Made by a program: the position numbers and the translations under genes | From: Hysterangium stoloniferum | Taxonomy: Eukaryota; Basidiomycota; Agaricomycetes; Hysterangiales; Hysterangiaceae | Length of the DNA: 64,000 bases | Reading direction: 5' to 3' | NCBI GenBank assembly: GCA_015178975.1 | Contig: WHVD01000187.1 | Coordinates: forward strand, 83,492-147,491 | Shown: positions 52,814 to 63,084 of the stretch, piece after piece | How the letters are laid out: every line of letters starts with the position of its first letter | Position numbering within the stretch: position 1 is the first letter of the stretch | The notes under the pieces: model-generated | Told to the model about the DNA's origin: nothing | Databases searched by the model: none | What the model saw: only the letters and a program-made list of their open reading frames with translations

Positions 52814-53946
52814 ATGGGTCCCAAATCCAAAGCTGCCGAAGGACCATCTCAACTTCAATCCCCGTTGCAACTTTATACCACCCAAGCCGAAACCCCAAAT
52901 CAGCCAACAACATCAGCTTCCATCGAAGAAGTTACCGAGGAAGTTACAAATGTTGTTTATCAACTCCATTGTGAAATTCGCTGACTATTTGAAATCCACT
53001 GAGGATAGTAAAGAATCATCCTGCACCGGAGTCAAAGAACCTGAACCATTTACCAGCAAGGATCCGAAAAAATTGAAGAATTTCCTTCTCCAATGCTGTT
53101 TCAGTTTCCGTGATCATCCCGCTGCATTCAAATCTGACAGTCGAAAAGTTAATTTTGCACTCTCTTATCTCAAGGATACTGCTCAGGATTGGTTCGAACT
53201 TGGACTATCTGGAATATCCGACGAGACACCAACATGACTTGACGACTGGGATGCATTTGTGGAAGAACTGGAAACTAATTTCGGACCTTACGATCAATCT
53301 GGTAAAGCAGAAAATTAATTAATGACGCTTAAGATGAAGGACAATCAATGAGTTTCTGATTATCTCGTCAGGTTCAATACCCTCACCACACGATGTGGAT
53401 GGCACGATTCCACCCTCAGGCACCATTTCTATATGGGACTTCCATCACACCTTAAAGATGAGATCTGCAAAGATGGGAAGCCAAAAACTCTCCAACTCAT
53501 GCGGATTAAAGCTCAGACATCTGATGCCCATTATTGGGAATGAAAAGCCGAGGTCTCTCGAGAGAACGTGATGGAACATTCTCAGAACAACAAGGTGTTG
53601 ACTAGCAAGTCTTCTGGCAACAACTCAGGCAATAACACTGGCAACACTGGCACTAATACTGGAAAATCAAACTCCGATCGGAAAAAAAGACAAGAAATCC
53701 AACAAGGATAAACAGTCAACTTCTGACAAACCTGACATTTCCCATTTGTTGGGCACCGACGGTAAACTCACCCCGAAGGAGAAACAACAACATATGCACA
53801 ATGACCTCTGCCTTTTCTGCGGGAAAGGCGGACACAAGGTTTCCGACTGTAGTGTTAAATCTAACTCTTCCAAGGCCCATGCGGCAACTTCCACTATGAC
53901 TATGACATATAAGGAAAAACCCACCATGGAGTCGAAAAAAGAGTAA
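52814..53946 (+). pseudogene. Family C gag
   Basis: The leader frame from ATG 52814 (MGPKSKAAEGPSQL) ends at about 52984; the body continues in the +1 frame. Core: EPEPFTSKDPKKLKNFLLQ, RKVNFALSYLKDTAQDWFE, LDDWDAFVEELETNFGPYD, RHHFYMGLPSHLKDEI. A Ser/Asn-rich spacer and the zinc knuckle CLFCGKGGHKVSDC (about 53814-53855) follow; the frame ends MESKKE at 53946. Stops near 53235, 53318 and 53349 inactivate it. Confidence 0.85.
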
Positions 53947-54020
53947 GCAACCCTTCGGAATCTGCACAGACAGAGGGTTGCATTGACTCTCTCCATGTTT
54001 CTGAGATTATCCATCTCAAC

Positions 54021-55360
54021 GTGTCCGCTCTCTCTAATCCCGATTCATTATTTGTAAAAATCGTCTCTGACCTTCTTGGAAATTTAGTGTTCAGAGCTCT
54101 GATAGATTCTGGCTCCACACACTGTTTTGTAGATACCACTTTTGCCACAAAACATAATCTGAAACTCCATTCTGTTCCTGCAATTTCTTTGCATTTGTTT
54201 GACAGCACTAGCAATACAGCAATTTGTTATGACCAGACAATCCCACCAGACTCCAGGCACTAACCCATACGCCCCCATGCCCCACATGCACCAATTGTCT
54301 GTTTATAGGATTTCCCACCCGGACTCCATACATCAAGACTTGTTACATTCGACCTCATTACGACACATATCAGTCACCGGACTTCCCCCGGACTCCGTCT
54401 CTGTCTATGTCCGTCTTCGTCCCATGCATCAGTCACCGGACCCCACTCAGAATCCCGTCACCACTCTAATTGAGCCCCATTCCCGTTTTGGTCAAATGAC
54501 CTGTCACAATTTGGACTCTGCTCCCACTCCATTTCCCGTTATGGGTTATGCTTTGTCACGATTCAGACTCTGCTCTGTTCCATCCCGTTCCTAACACCAA
54601 TTTGGTGTTTACTATTCCCGTTTTATGTTTTGCTCATTTCGTTTCATTATTACTGGATTCGGTATGACATTTACTCCATGGTCTATTTAAACTGGCAGAT
54701 GTTGTACATACAATCCAGTCAGAAAATTAGCTTAGATTCCCCCAGTAATCTAATCCATTTTCTGCTCTAAACCCTTGCTTGATTCACACCACTTGCACTA
54801 GTTGGAGCCCACGGGCTCCGGCGCATCTATCTCTCTCAACTATCTTGACTCATGACCCACAACCTCCAACCTATGACCTACGACCCACGAACCCCACCCA
54901 GGCTCCCCGGGACTCCCATCCACCTGTTCGAAATTGGACAACACGATCTAGCGAGGGCGCAGCCTATAAGCTGAAGCCAAGTCCTACTGGATATCCCATG
55001 GGTTTCTCCGGAGACCCGCCCTGTGTGTGTATCCTAACACAATTACCTAAGCCTGTGACATGTCTATCTGGTTCCCGTGTGGAACATCCCAAATGGTTAC
55101 CCTTTTTCGTAACATAGTTGGACTCTAGCTGTTCAGTAGTTCTTGGATACAACTGGCTCACCCAATATAATCCGTTGATTGACTGGGTATTGGGCAGTAT
55201 TAATTTCTGAATTCCCAACACTTCAGTTCCTCCTGCAGCGTCTCTTCTGGCCAAAGCCTTTTTGGCCTCAACGGCATCTCTGGCTTTTACCGAAACCTCT
55301 GTGCCTTCAAAAATCTCTCTCATCAATGCTTTGGCATTTGTTAGGGCGAGTAAACTCCGC
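54021..55360 (+). pseudogene. Family C protease, split by LTR B copy 7
   Basis: [19 protein letters not shown] (active-site DSG, about 54094) up to 54224. After the LTR it continues WFPCGTSQMVT-like, [17 protein letters not shown] and the Ala-rich spacer ending ISLINALAFVRASKL near 55355, where the RT fingers and palm are missing. One stop near 55210. The protease would process Gag-Pol. Confidence 0.82.
54225..55039 (+). mobile_element. Family B solo LTR (copy 7), TSD CAATT
   Basis: 815 bp, TGTTATGACCAGACAATCC to TATCCTAACA, flanked by CAATT (54220-54224 and 55040-55044). Confidence 0.94.
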
Positions 55361-57700
55361 AAAAACAGTCTTTTTGCCAATGGTAAAAAATGTAACTTTG
55401 ACATGGATTCTATTGAATACTTAGGTTTCATTATCTGACCTGAGGGTCTCCAAATGGATGAAACCAAGGTTCAAGTTGTCCGTGATTGGCCCGAACCACG
55501 GAAAGTCAAGGACATTCAGTCATTTTTAGGTTTTGTCAACTTTTACTGTCATTTTATTTGGAATTACTCGGATATTACAATACTACTTACTCATCTTACC
55601 CGTAAAACTCAACCATGGGTCTTTGACGACAAATGCCGCTCTGCTTTCCAGGCTTTGAAAAATGCTTTCACTTCTGCCCCGATTCTTTCCCATTGGAAAC
55701 CTGATGTTCTGATTATTGTGGAAACCAATGCTTCTGATTATGCAATTGCCGTGATTCTTTCCATCCAAGATTACGACGGTGACATTCATCTGGTCACATT
55801 CCTTTCTCGGACACTGAAAGTGTCCGAACTCAACTACGACATTCATGATAAGGAACTTTTGGTAATTTTTGAAGCCTTCAAACATTGGTGCCATTATCTC
55901 AAAGGTTCCTCAACTCCCATTGATGTTGTTACCGATCACAAAAATATTGAATATTTTTCTACCACTAAACTTTTGACCCGCCAGCAAGCCCACTGGTCCG
56001 AATTCCTTTCTGCTTTCAACATGATTATCCGTTTCCGACCTGGACACCTTGGTGGAAAACAAGATGCCATGACTCGAGGATGGAACGTCTATCCTAAAGA
56101 GGGGGAAAGTAACTACACTGTTGTTAATTCACATAACTTGAAACTGGTTTTTACAATGCAACAACTTTCCGCATCTATTCGAGCGACTTCCCTCTACTAT
56201 CCAATTATGCATAGCATTATGATTATGGACATTGAACAATTACATCAAGATATCCTTTCTGCACTCACTTCCGATCTGGCTCTCAAGCCACACCTAGAAG
56301 TTCCTGATAATCCCGACCAACCCCGATGGTCACAAGACTCTCAAGGTTTTATCCATCTCGATGGACATATCTACGTTCCATATTCCAACAATCTCCGACT
56401 CCGCGTACTTCAGTACAAATGTTATCATCCAATCTCCAGACATTACAGCATTAACGATACTCTTGGTCTAATCTGTAGAGAATATACTTGGCCCAACCTC
56501 CGAGATTTCGTAACCCAGTTCTGTAAGTCATGCACCACCTGCTTACACTCTAAAACCCAGAGGCATAAGCTGTACGGCCTTCTTAAGCAACTCCTGATAC
56601 CAGAAAAACCCTGGAACTCAATTTCCATGGATTATATTGAGCAACTTCTGACGTCTGAAGGCTTTACATCCATTCTAGTTGTTGTGGATTGATTCTCAAA
56701 ACAAGGCATTTTCATACCCACTCATGATACAATCACATGCTTACAATTAGCGGAACTTTTCATTATTCATGTATTTTCCAAACATGGTGTTCTGTCTCAC
56801 GTAACTTCCGATCGAGGCTCCAAGTTTGTCTCCCATTTCTTCCAGGCCCTCAGAAAAGCCCTCAACATGAAATTACACTTCACCTCAGGATATCACCCAG
56901 AAGGTGATGGACAAACAGAATGTGTTAATCAAACATTGGAACAATATCTCCGCATCGATTGCAACTATCAACAGGACAATTGGAAATCCCTTCTTCCGAT
57001 TGCGGAATTCACCTACAATAACTCTCCGAATGCAACTACCGGCATCTCCCCCTTTTTTGCCAACAAAGGCTATAATCCGAATCTCACAGTACATTCCAAA
57101 CGAGATTTGGCTTCTGTCTGTGCTCAAGAATTTATTACCGACCTCGACGAATTACATCAAGAACTTTGGAAAGCTAGTTCTTCCGCCCAGGAATATTACC
57201 AACATTCCGCAGACAAAAACAGGATCCTGCCTCCTAATTTTAAAATTGGTGATCAGGTTTTTGTAAAAGCTCAATTCTTCCGTACCACCCGACCTTCTAA
57301 AAAACTCGCTGAGAAATTCTTAGGCCCTTTTGAAATTATAGCACAACCCAGTTCAATCTCATGGACCCAACTTCCCGATAGTATGCGAGCAGTCCACCCC
57401 ATCTTCCACATGTTAGAACCCTGTGTTCCTAACAAAATCCCGGAACATATTCTACCTCTACCCCCTCCGGTCATCATTGACAGAGAACCTGAATTTGAAG
57501 TTTCTGAAATTTTGGATTCTAAAATTGATAATCACCGATGAACCTGTAAATTGCTCTATTTAGTAAAATGGGCAGGTTATGAAGGTACGGATGAGGAAAC
57601 TTCATGGATATTGGCCACAGAACTTGGACATGCTATGGAAATTGTTACTGACTTCCACACAGCTTATCCGAGCAAACCTGGACCTTTATCCTCACTCTAA
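55361..57700 (+). pseudogene. Family C pol: RT thumb, RNase H, integrase, chromodomain
   Basis: The 412-codon frame 55454-56692 has RDWPEPRKVKDIQSFLGFVN (RT thumb), PDVLIIVETNASDYA (RNase H), [33 protein letters not shown] and the integrase zinc domain (YHPISRHYSINDT, CKSCTTCLH), then SMDYIEQL and a TGA at 56690. The core continues SDRGSKFVSHFF and YHPEGDGQTECVNQ (56867-57541), and the C-terminus has KKLAEKFLGPFEII. A chromodomain follows: EFEVSEILDSKID, stop at 57539, LYLVKWAGYEGTDEETSW. Deletion of the RT palm (YLDD) and the stops make it inactive, but integrase is almost complete. One residue pair is lost near 57365 (SWTQLPDS versus SWTLRLPDS in family B). Confidence 0.9.
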
Positions 57701-57790
57701 CTTTTTCTGTTTTCTTTCTGCTTAGTTTCCAATACTTCCGATATCACACTCATTCTTCAAGATCATGCAAGTCAAAAAATATTATTGCAA

Positions 57791-58845
57791 CTATTTTAAT
57801 GTTTCCGACACCCCAAATCCTCCTTCTGCTTCAACTCCCATATCATCTGCAATCTCCACACTTTCCACCATATCCTGTACTTCTTCATCTTCACTTTCTG
57901 GCCCTTTTCCTGACTCCCACCTTTTCTTGACACATTCCACCAATGGATCATTTGGTTGCTCCCTTGCCTTATCGGAAAACCTCTCGGAAACTGTGATAAT
58001 ACCAATGCTAACCATTACCTTCTCCAGAAATTCATTTTGTCTCTGGAAATTCCGGGTCAATGAACAGAAACCTTTTTCTTGGATATCATTAGGGCATTCC
58101 AATGCATCCCACATTTTCATAAGTTCCATTCCGATAAAAACCAATGCATCGACAGTGTCCTTGAGGAGTTCGACACCCATACTATCCATGTTCGGCACCT
58201 CAGTTTCCGCCATTTTGGCCGCTCCTGAACTTTCCGTGTCGTTAGTTTTATGAGCCTTCTCACCTTTCAGACCCCTCTTTGCAGTGAGAGTGCATGGAAG
58301 TTTGAGAACCACACAGGGATAGCAAGCTCCACCCCATTTTACCTTCTGTTTCCAACACATCATATTCCGAATTGAACATCAATAACACAGACTGTTGTGG
58401 ACAACTTCCATCTGTTCCGGAGCCTTGACCTTTTGTTTCTGTTTCAGAAGTTAATCAACTACCGACCTCTTGCAAATGGCACTTACTTTAGGACTCGAAG
58501 GCCCAGCCTCTCCCTCTCCCTCCACCTCCACGGTGTTTCGCTGTATCCAATAGTTATCAGATGAAACTATGGAAACTTATGGTTAAAACTTACTTTTCCT
58601 TCCCTTATTTCCTTATGTTTTTCCGCCGCCTCAGACTCCCGCTGTTGTCTTTCCGCCTCTTCTTTCTTCTTCTGAACCTCTGCCGTCTTCCATATCCATG
58701 CCTCCTTTTCCACCTTCGCTCGCTCCAACTCCCATTTTTCTGCCTCTTCCACCTCCCGCATCAACACCATTTCCTCCTCCTCTTGTCGTCGCTTCATCTC
58801 CTCCATCCTCTGTCATTTTTGTTGAAGTTCTGTGACCTTCGACAT
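57791..58845 (-). pseudogene. Antisense three-exon gene in family C (homologue of 34155-35115)
   Basis: Exon 1 58845-58594 (84 codons), intron 58593-58541 (53 bp), exon 2 58540-58487 (18 codons), intron 58486-58439 (48 bp), exon 3 58438-57791. The GT-AG introns occupy the same places as in family B: after EGK/TGK and after SPK/PQK. Exon 1: MSKVTELQQK, stop, then a Glu-rich coiled coil (MKRRQEEEEMVLMREVEEAE). Exon 3 keeps the six Cys (C-Y-stop-C, MMC, ACYPC, PCTL; C-X2-C-X6-C-X10-C-X2-C-X6-C) with a TGA inside the first CX2C. A long helical, acidic tail follows (KGPESEDEEVQDMVESVE). Two in-frame stops in 317 codons mean this copy is decayed, but structure and reading frame are conserved. Confidence 0.75.
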
Positions 58846-58965
58846 TTTTTGAAGTACGGCAATTTTGGTGTCTGAATCTTCTGGGGTAGTGTTGAACAAT
58901 GGCCAATGAATCAACATGCAAGTTGTGGATAAAGAAACAAAAACATTAATTCGAATATTTGGAGG

Positions 58966-58973
58966 TTTTTATA
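58966..58973 (-). promoter_or_regulatory. TATA box of the family C antisense gene
   Basis: Reverse strand TATAAAAA about 121-128 bp upstream of the ATG at 58845. Confidence 0.5.
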
Positions 58974-59101
58974 CTCAGGACAGCAGCCGAAACTCTCACC
59001 TCCAGAATTGTGTAAATTTTACAACACATAACAATCAGCTGTCACTTCAATCACTCAGTACCTAATCACCTCTATGGAATTTCAGCCTAACAGGGGAGTA
59101 C

Positions 59102-59439
59102 TGTTACGACCCATTCCCGGATTTTTCAATATCCGACTTCTGATCTCTGACTACAGAACATCATAGTTACCGTATCTTCTGCATTCTTCCCTTGTTCCAC
59201 ATTTGGTAATTTGTCCATTGACAAGTATTCACTTGTTTGTCTATTATATTCCGGTTTCAGAATATTGTCTCCCCGATGTGTCTTTTTGTATTTCCATTTT
59301 AGAAATACTTCTATTTCTGTCTTATTATGGTCTTAGTTTGTAGTACAATAATGAGAAGACTTATATTAGTTTCCACGAATTTGTACTTTACCTCAGATCT
59401 GATATCAGCTTAGTTTCTTATTCCCTCTTCCATCTTTCT
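59102..59439 (+). repeat. Family C 3' LTR, truncated
   Basis: TGTTACGACCCATTCCCGG aligned with the 5' LTR up to CCCTCTTCCATCTTTCT; the last about 210 bp are missing. Confidence 0.85.
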
Positions 59440-60069
59440 CACACCAGCAGCAGGTTCATGAAGCTGAAGCCAGGAAAGCATTTATAGCACGAAAGATTAC
59501 AAAGAATTTTGATACATTATTGTAGGCTCTAGTAGCTCACCAACATATGCATGAACAAATGTCGCTGCATGTATGGGTCCAATCCCCCAGTTCATTAGGT
59601 GTCGCAATAGCAAGTAAGGCAAACATTTGGACATCCCCCTAAGAAAATCAGAAAGTGGATGATCATGTTTGTATTGAAGGATCCTGAGGCAGACTCTGTC
59701 GGAGTCCAGTACATAGATCCGATCATCAAGTCTAATGAAACCATGCTAATCAAGAGACCACTGGGGTTGATCGTGGTCCACGGGATTGTCAAGATGAGCT
59801 GTAGTTATCGGGTCTAGCGGAATTGTCAATAGAATATCTTGATGTAACTTCTCAATATCCATAATGATAATTCCACGGACAATGGGATTGATGATCGTTG
59901 TAACAGATCACAAAAACCTGGAATACTTTTCTACTACAAAACTTTTGACCCGTCGGCAGGCCCACTGGTCTGAATATCTATCTGCCTTCAATATGACTAT
60001 CCATTTTTGATCCGGCCATCTCAGCGGAAAACCTGACGCTTTAACTAGACAATGGGATGTCTATCCTAA
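59440..60069 (+). pseudogene. Rearranged chromoviral pol pieces
   Basis: 59440-59640 is a short open stretch (VHEAEARKAFIARKITKNFD) of unknown origin. 59641-59895 is a reverse-oriented piece of chromoviral pol, duplicating in inverted form the [13 protein letters not shown] segment also found at 60810-60920. From 59896 the direct strand reads RNase H/integrase: [35 protein letters not shown], and stops at the MITE. Confidence 0.7.
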
Positions 60070-60688
60070 GGAGGATAACCCAAAACTTTAAAAATTATTT
60101 ATCCACTAACGTATATATATTTATATTGTTTGTTGTAAAATTAATATTTAATCAAATTCAGTTGATTAGGTATCACTCTGAAGAATGCAAAAATATTAAT
60201 ATTTATCCTATATCTGACAAAATTTAGTCAAACAATCATCTGTAGATTATTCTTTTGGAATAAATTACACAATGGGGATTGGTACCCCAGATAGTTCTGG
60301 TTAACTCTCCAAACCAACTAAATTTAAATTATATGAAATATATTTGAAAGTTTGCTTGTATACAAGAGAATGCATCATAACCCAAAGATTAAGTCATAAT
60401 CCAAATAATCTTCTTTAACCCAAAGATTAAGTCATAACCCAAATAATCTTGTTTAACCCAAATGATCTAGGTTAACCCAAATAATTTAGGTTAACCCAAA
60501 TAATCTTGTGTAACTATGTCATTTGTGTGTATTTTAAAAAGGCATGCATATTTTAAAGATGAAATTTCAGGTAATTAAATATAAACTCATAGAATAAGTT
60601 GTCATGGCCAGAAGCAATAGACTCACTTAGAAAATATGAGGAGTATTCAGTAAAATTTTGTATATTCAATAAAGTGTGACCATCCTCC
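60070..60688 (+). mobile_element. GGAGGAT MITE (copy 2), 619 bp, TSD TAA
   Basis: Terminal GGAGGATAACC and CCATCCTCC are inverted over 7 bp. TAA at 60067-60069 and 60689-60691. Removing it restores the chromoviral VYPKEEG reading. No coding capacity. The 3-bp TAA duplication fits PIF/Harbinger (Tourist-type) MITEs. It includes an internal array of AACCCAAATAATCT words at 60376-60510. Confidence 0.82.
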
Positions 60689-60691
60689 TAA

Positions 60692-60935
60692 AGAGGGGAG
60701 CAATGACTATGCCACGGTAAACCCGCACAACCTGAAACCTATTTTCATGAATCAGCAACTGACCACATCAGTCCGCACAACTTTCCTCGTCCATCCCATT
60801 GTCCATGGAATTATCATTATGGACATTGAGAAGCTACATCAAGATATTCTATTGGCAATTCCGCTAGACCCAATTACTAAAGCACACCTTGACAATCCCA
60901 CAGACCCCGATCAACCCCACGGAAATATGCACATT
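60692..60935 (+). pseudogene. Chromoviral pol piece after the MITE
   Basis: [51 protein letters not shown]; the integrase N-terminal region, ending abruptly. Confidence 0.8.
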
Positions 60936-60995
60936 ACGAGCTGGTTCGAGAAACAACGGTGTCACAATTGTCAGATCCTTTGGCCTTGAATCTTT

Positions 60996-61166
60996 TTAGC
61001 TCTCTATTCTATTTTGAATAGCTAATTCACTCGACCATATTGAACTAAACAGTCAATACATGTTTGGTCTGTATTAGACTTAGATAGTCAATACATCGCC
61101 ATGTCATACCTAAACAGTCTATATTCTTTGTATATAGAATGGTTAGAACATCTACCACTCTTCACA
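60996..61166 (-). repeat. Family D LTR fragment
   Basis: Reverse copy of the first about 170 bp of LTR D (ending CTACCACTCTTCACA); see 28230. Confidence 0.78.
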
Positions 61167-61229
61167 GGGAGGGCTTGTCTGTGAGGGAAAATATAGAATT
61201 AGGGGATGCACAGCTTAAACAGCATTGGG

Positions 61230-61790
61230 ATTAGATATGTAAGTTTTTGATTCTTGGGATTGTATTCAATGGATGCCAATGAACACAGATAAAATCCTTT
61301 TGGTACAGCATCCAGCTCTTACACATTTGCAGCACTTCTCCACAAAGTGAACGATGCACTGGATCCTGCCTGGACATTCCAGAACCCTTTGTTCCCAATC
61401 CATCTTCATCCATTTGTCATCTGGTTAAATTTTACCTTGTTCCCAATTAGTTTTGATGCCTGGTTTTATTTTATTATTGTACTGATATGTCTTTTTGTAT
61501 GTCTAAATTAGTAATATAATAAACTACTATTATATATAGCTAAGTAGTTATTTTTTACCTTGCATATTCTTGGAATCCATGGGTTTCCTGTCTGCTCCTG
61601 TTTGAAATTGGACAATGTGATCTGTGAAGGTGCAGAACCTAAGCTGAAGCTGTGTTCCTTCCTGGAACTTCTGCAGGTTTCCCCCAGAGACCTACACATA
61701 AGTCCCACACTTAAAAGTATTTTCTGATCAAATCTTGCAGATTGTCACCACCATGCCTGCAGGAAAGAAACCATCTGAACAACCAGAGTG
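61230..61790 (+). repeat. Diverged LTR end, primer-site region and gag start of another chromovirus
   Basis: GGACAATGTGATCTGTGAAGG, GCAGAACCTAAGCTGAAGC and GTTTCCCCCAGAGACC match the family B LTR end. Then GTATTTTCTGATC...CTTGCAGATTG and an ATG at 61754 (MPAGKKPSEQPE) like the gag leader. The element is cut off near 61790. The left limit of the LTR is not clear. Confidence 0.6.
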
Positions 61791-63080
61791 TTTTTATTTA
61801 TTTATTATCTTCTTGTTTTTTGCCATGTAGCACTTTCAGTCACAGTGGCACTAAATGTTGCTTCCTAGGTTCCTCAAACCCTTCTGGCTGCTGTACCCAA
61901 ACTTCTTCCTTTATCATCCCATGTACTATAAGTGTACCAGCTTGATATCAAATTGTTGTACATATTGCTTAGTTCTTGGATGTACCCAGAGCTAGTAGAG
62001 TATGAAATGGTTCCCACTTCATTGCTGGTTATTCAACTATTGATGTTTGATACATGTAGTTAGGACAGCTATTTACATATGAATGAACAGTAAAGACTCT
62101 AGTTGCATGCTTTTTCTTAGCTAAATTGGTGAAAGACAATTGTAGCTGTGTATGCACAGTGTGAGGAGTATGCTTTTACCACAGTTTCATTGTGGTAAAA
62201 CACTCCTTTTATTTTATTTATATTTTACACATTTTATTCATATTTTTCTATCGATTGTTTTGTGAACTTTGAAGTATACACTGTCCAGACAGTTTGTGAG
62301 ATAGTAATATGAGTTATGTAGACTGTTCACAATGTTATGTATAAAGAACCACAGGGATGGAACTCCAAAGTATTTATAGAATTGCAATATACAGAGACAA
62401 ATGTTTCCAAATGATGATCATTAGATACACACTATGCAACATTTACATACATACATAGGCAGCAAAGGACTTTTCTGGGTCTTCCACAACATATTGCCCA
62501 AATGAAAGCTAGTACTGACTAGAAGTGGTAAGAGCTACAATAACCACAAGTATGCTAGTAAGCATCATAACTGGCAGATAATCAAAGGGGAAGAAACATA
62601 CTAGGAACATTCTTTTTGATTATATCAAAGATTTCATCACCATCACCATTTCCACAAGAAGTGGTTTTCGGAAATGTGTTCTTCACATTATTTATTAAGG
62701 TCATGGCTGAGGAATCCATATAAGATTGAACACTTTCATCAAAGTCCAAATTTCTTGAAGTATCAAAGAAATGACAGCTGATGGCCACTGCAGCTAAGAA
62801 TGATGTGTTAGAGGATGAAAAGTTGAACAAATAAGTATGAATACCAATGCTAAGCCATATAACCATGCAATAGGAGGAGCCAGAATAAAACTAAGAGGTT
62901 AAATAAAGTAATGGAAACCATTGCCTAAATATCAAAAAGGTTTAGCACACCTCATATATTGGATGTGTTGAGATGGACAGAAAGCATTGTTCAGCATAAT
63001 GATACTGGTGAAATAAAATAATCAGAATGACATAATTGTTCAAAAGATATATAGAAAATAGAAATATTGTGAAAATAAAA
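61791..63080. other. AT-rich region without recognised gene
   Basis: Only short frames. A reverse frame 62866-62582 shows no domain. No repeats seen apart from ATTTATTTA runs. Confidence 0.3.
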
Positions 63081-63084
63081 AGAG

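Larger units (their letters stand above)
52236..59439 (+). mobile_element. Family C chromovirus (Ty3/gypsy), right LTR truncated
   Basis: 5' LTR 52236-52779 and partial 3' LTR 59102-59439, purine tract ACAGGGGAGTAC before the 3' LTR. Order: leader frame, gag, protease, (LTR B insertion), thumb of RT, RNase H, integrase, chromodomain, antisense three-exon gene, LTR. The RT fingers and palm are deleted (junction near 55355). Sister family of B: same order, same gag-pol overlap sequence and same antisense gene. Confidence 0.92.
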
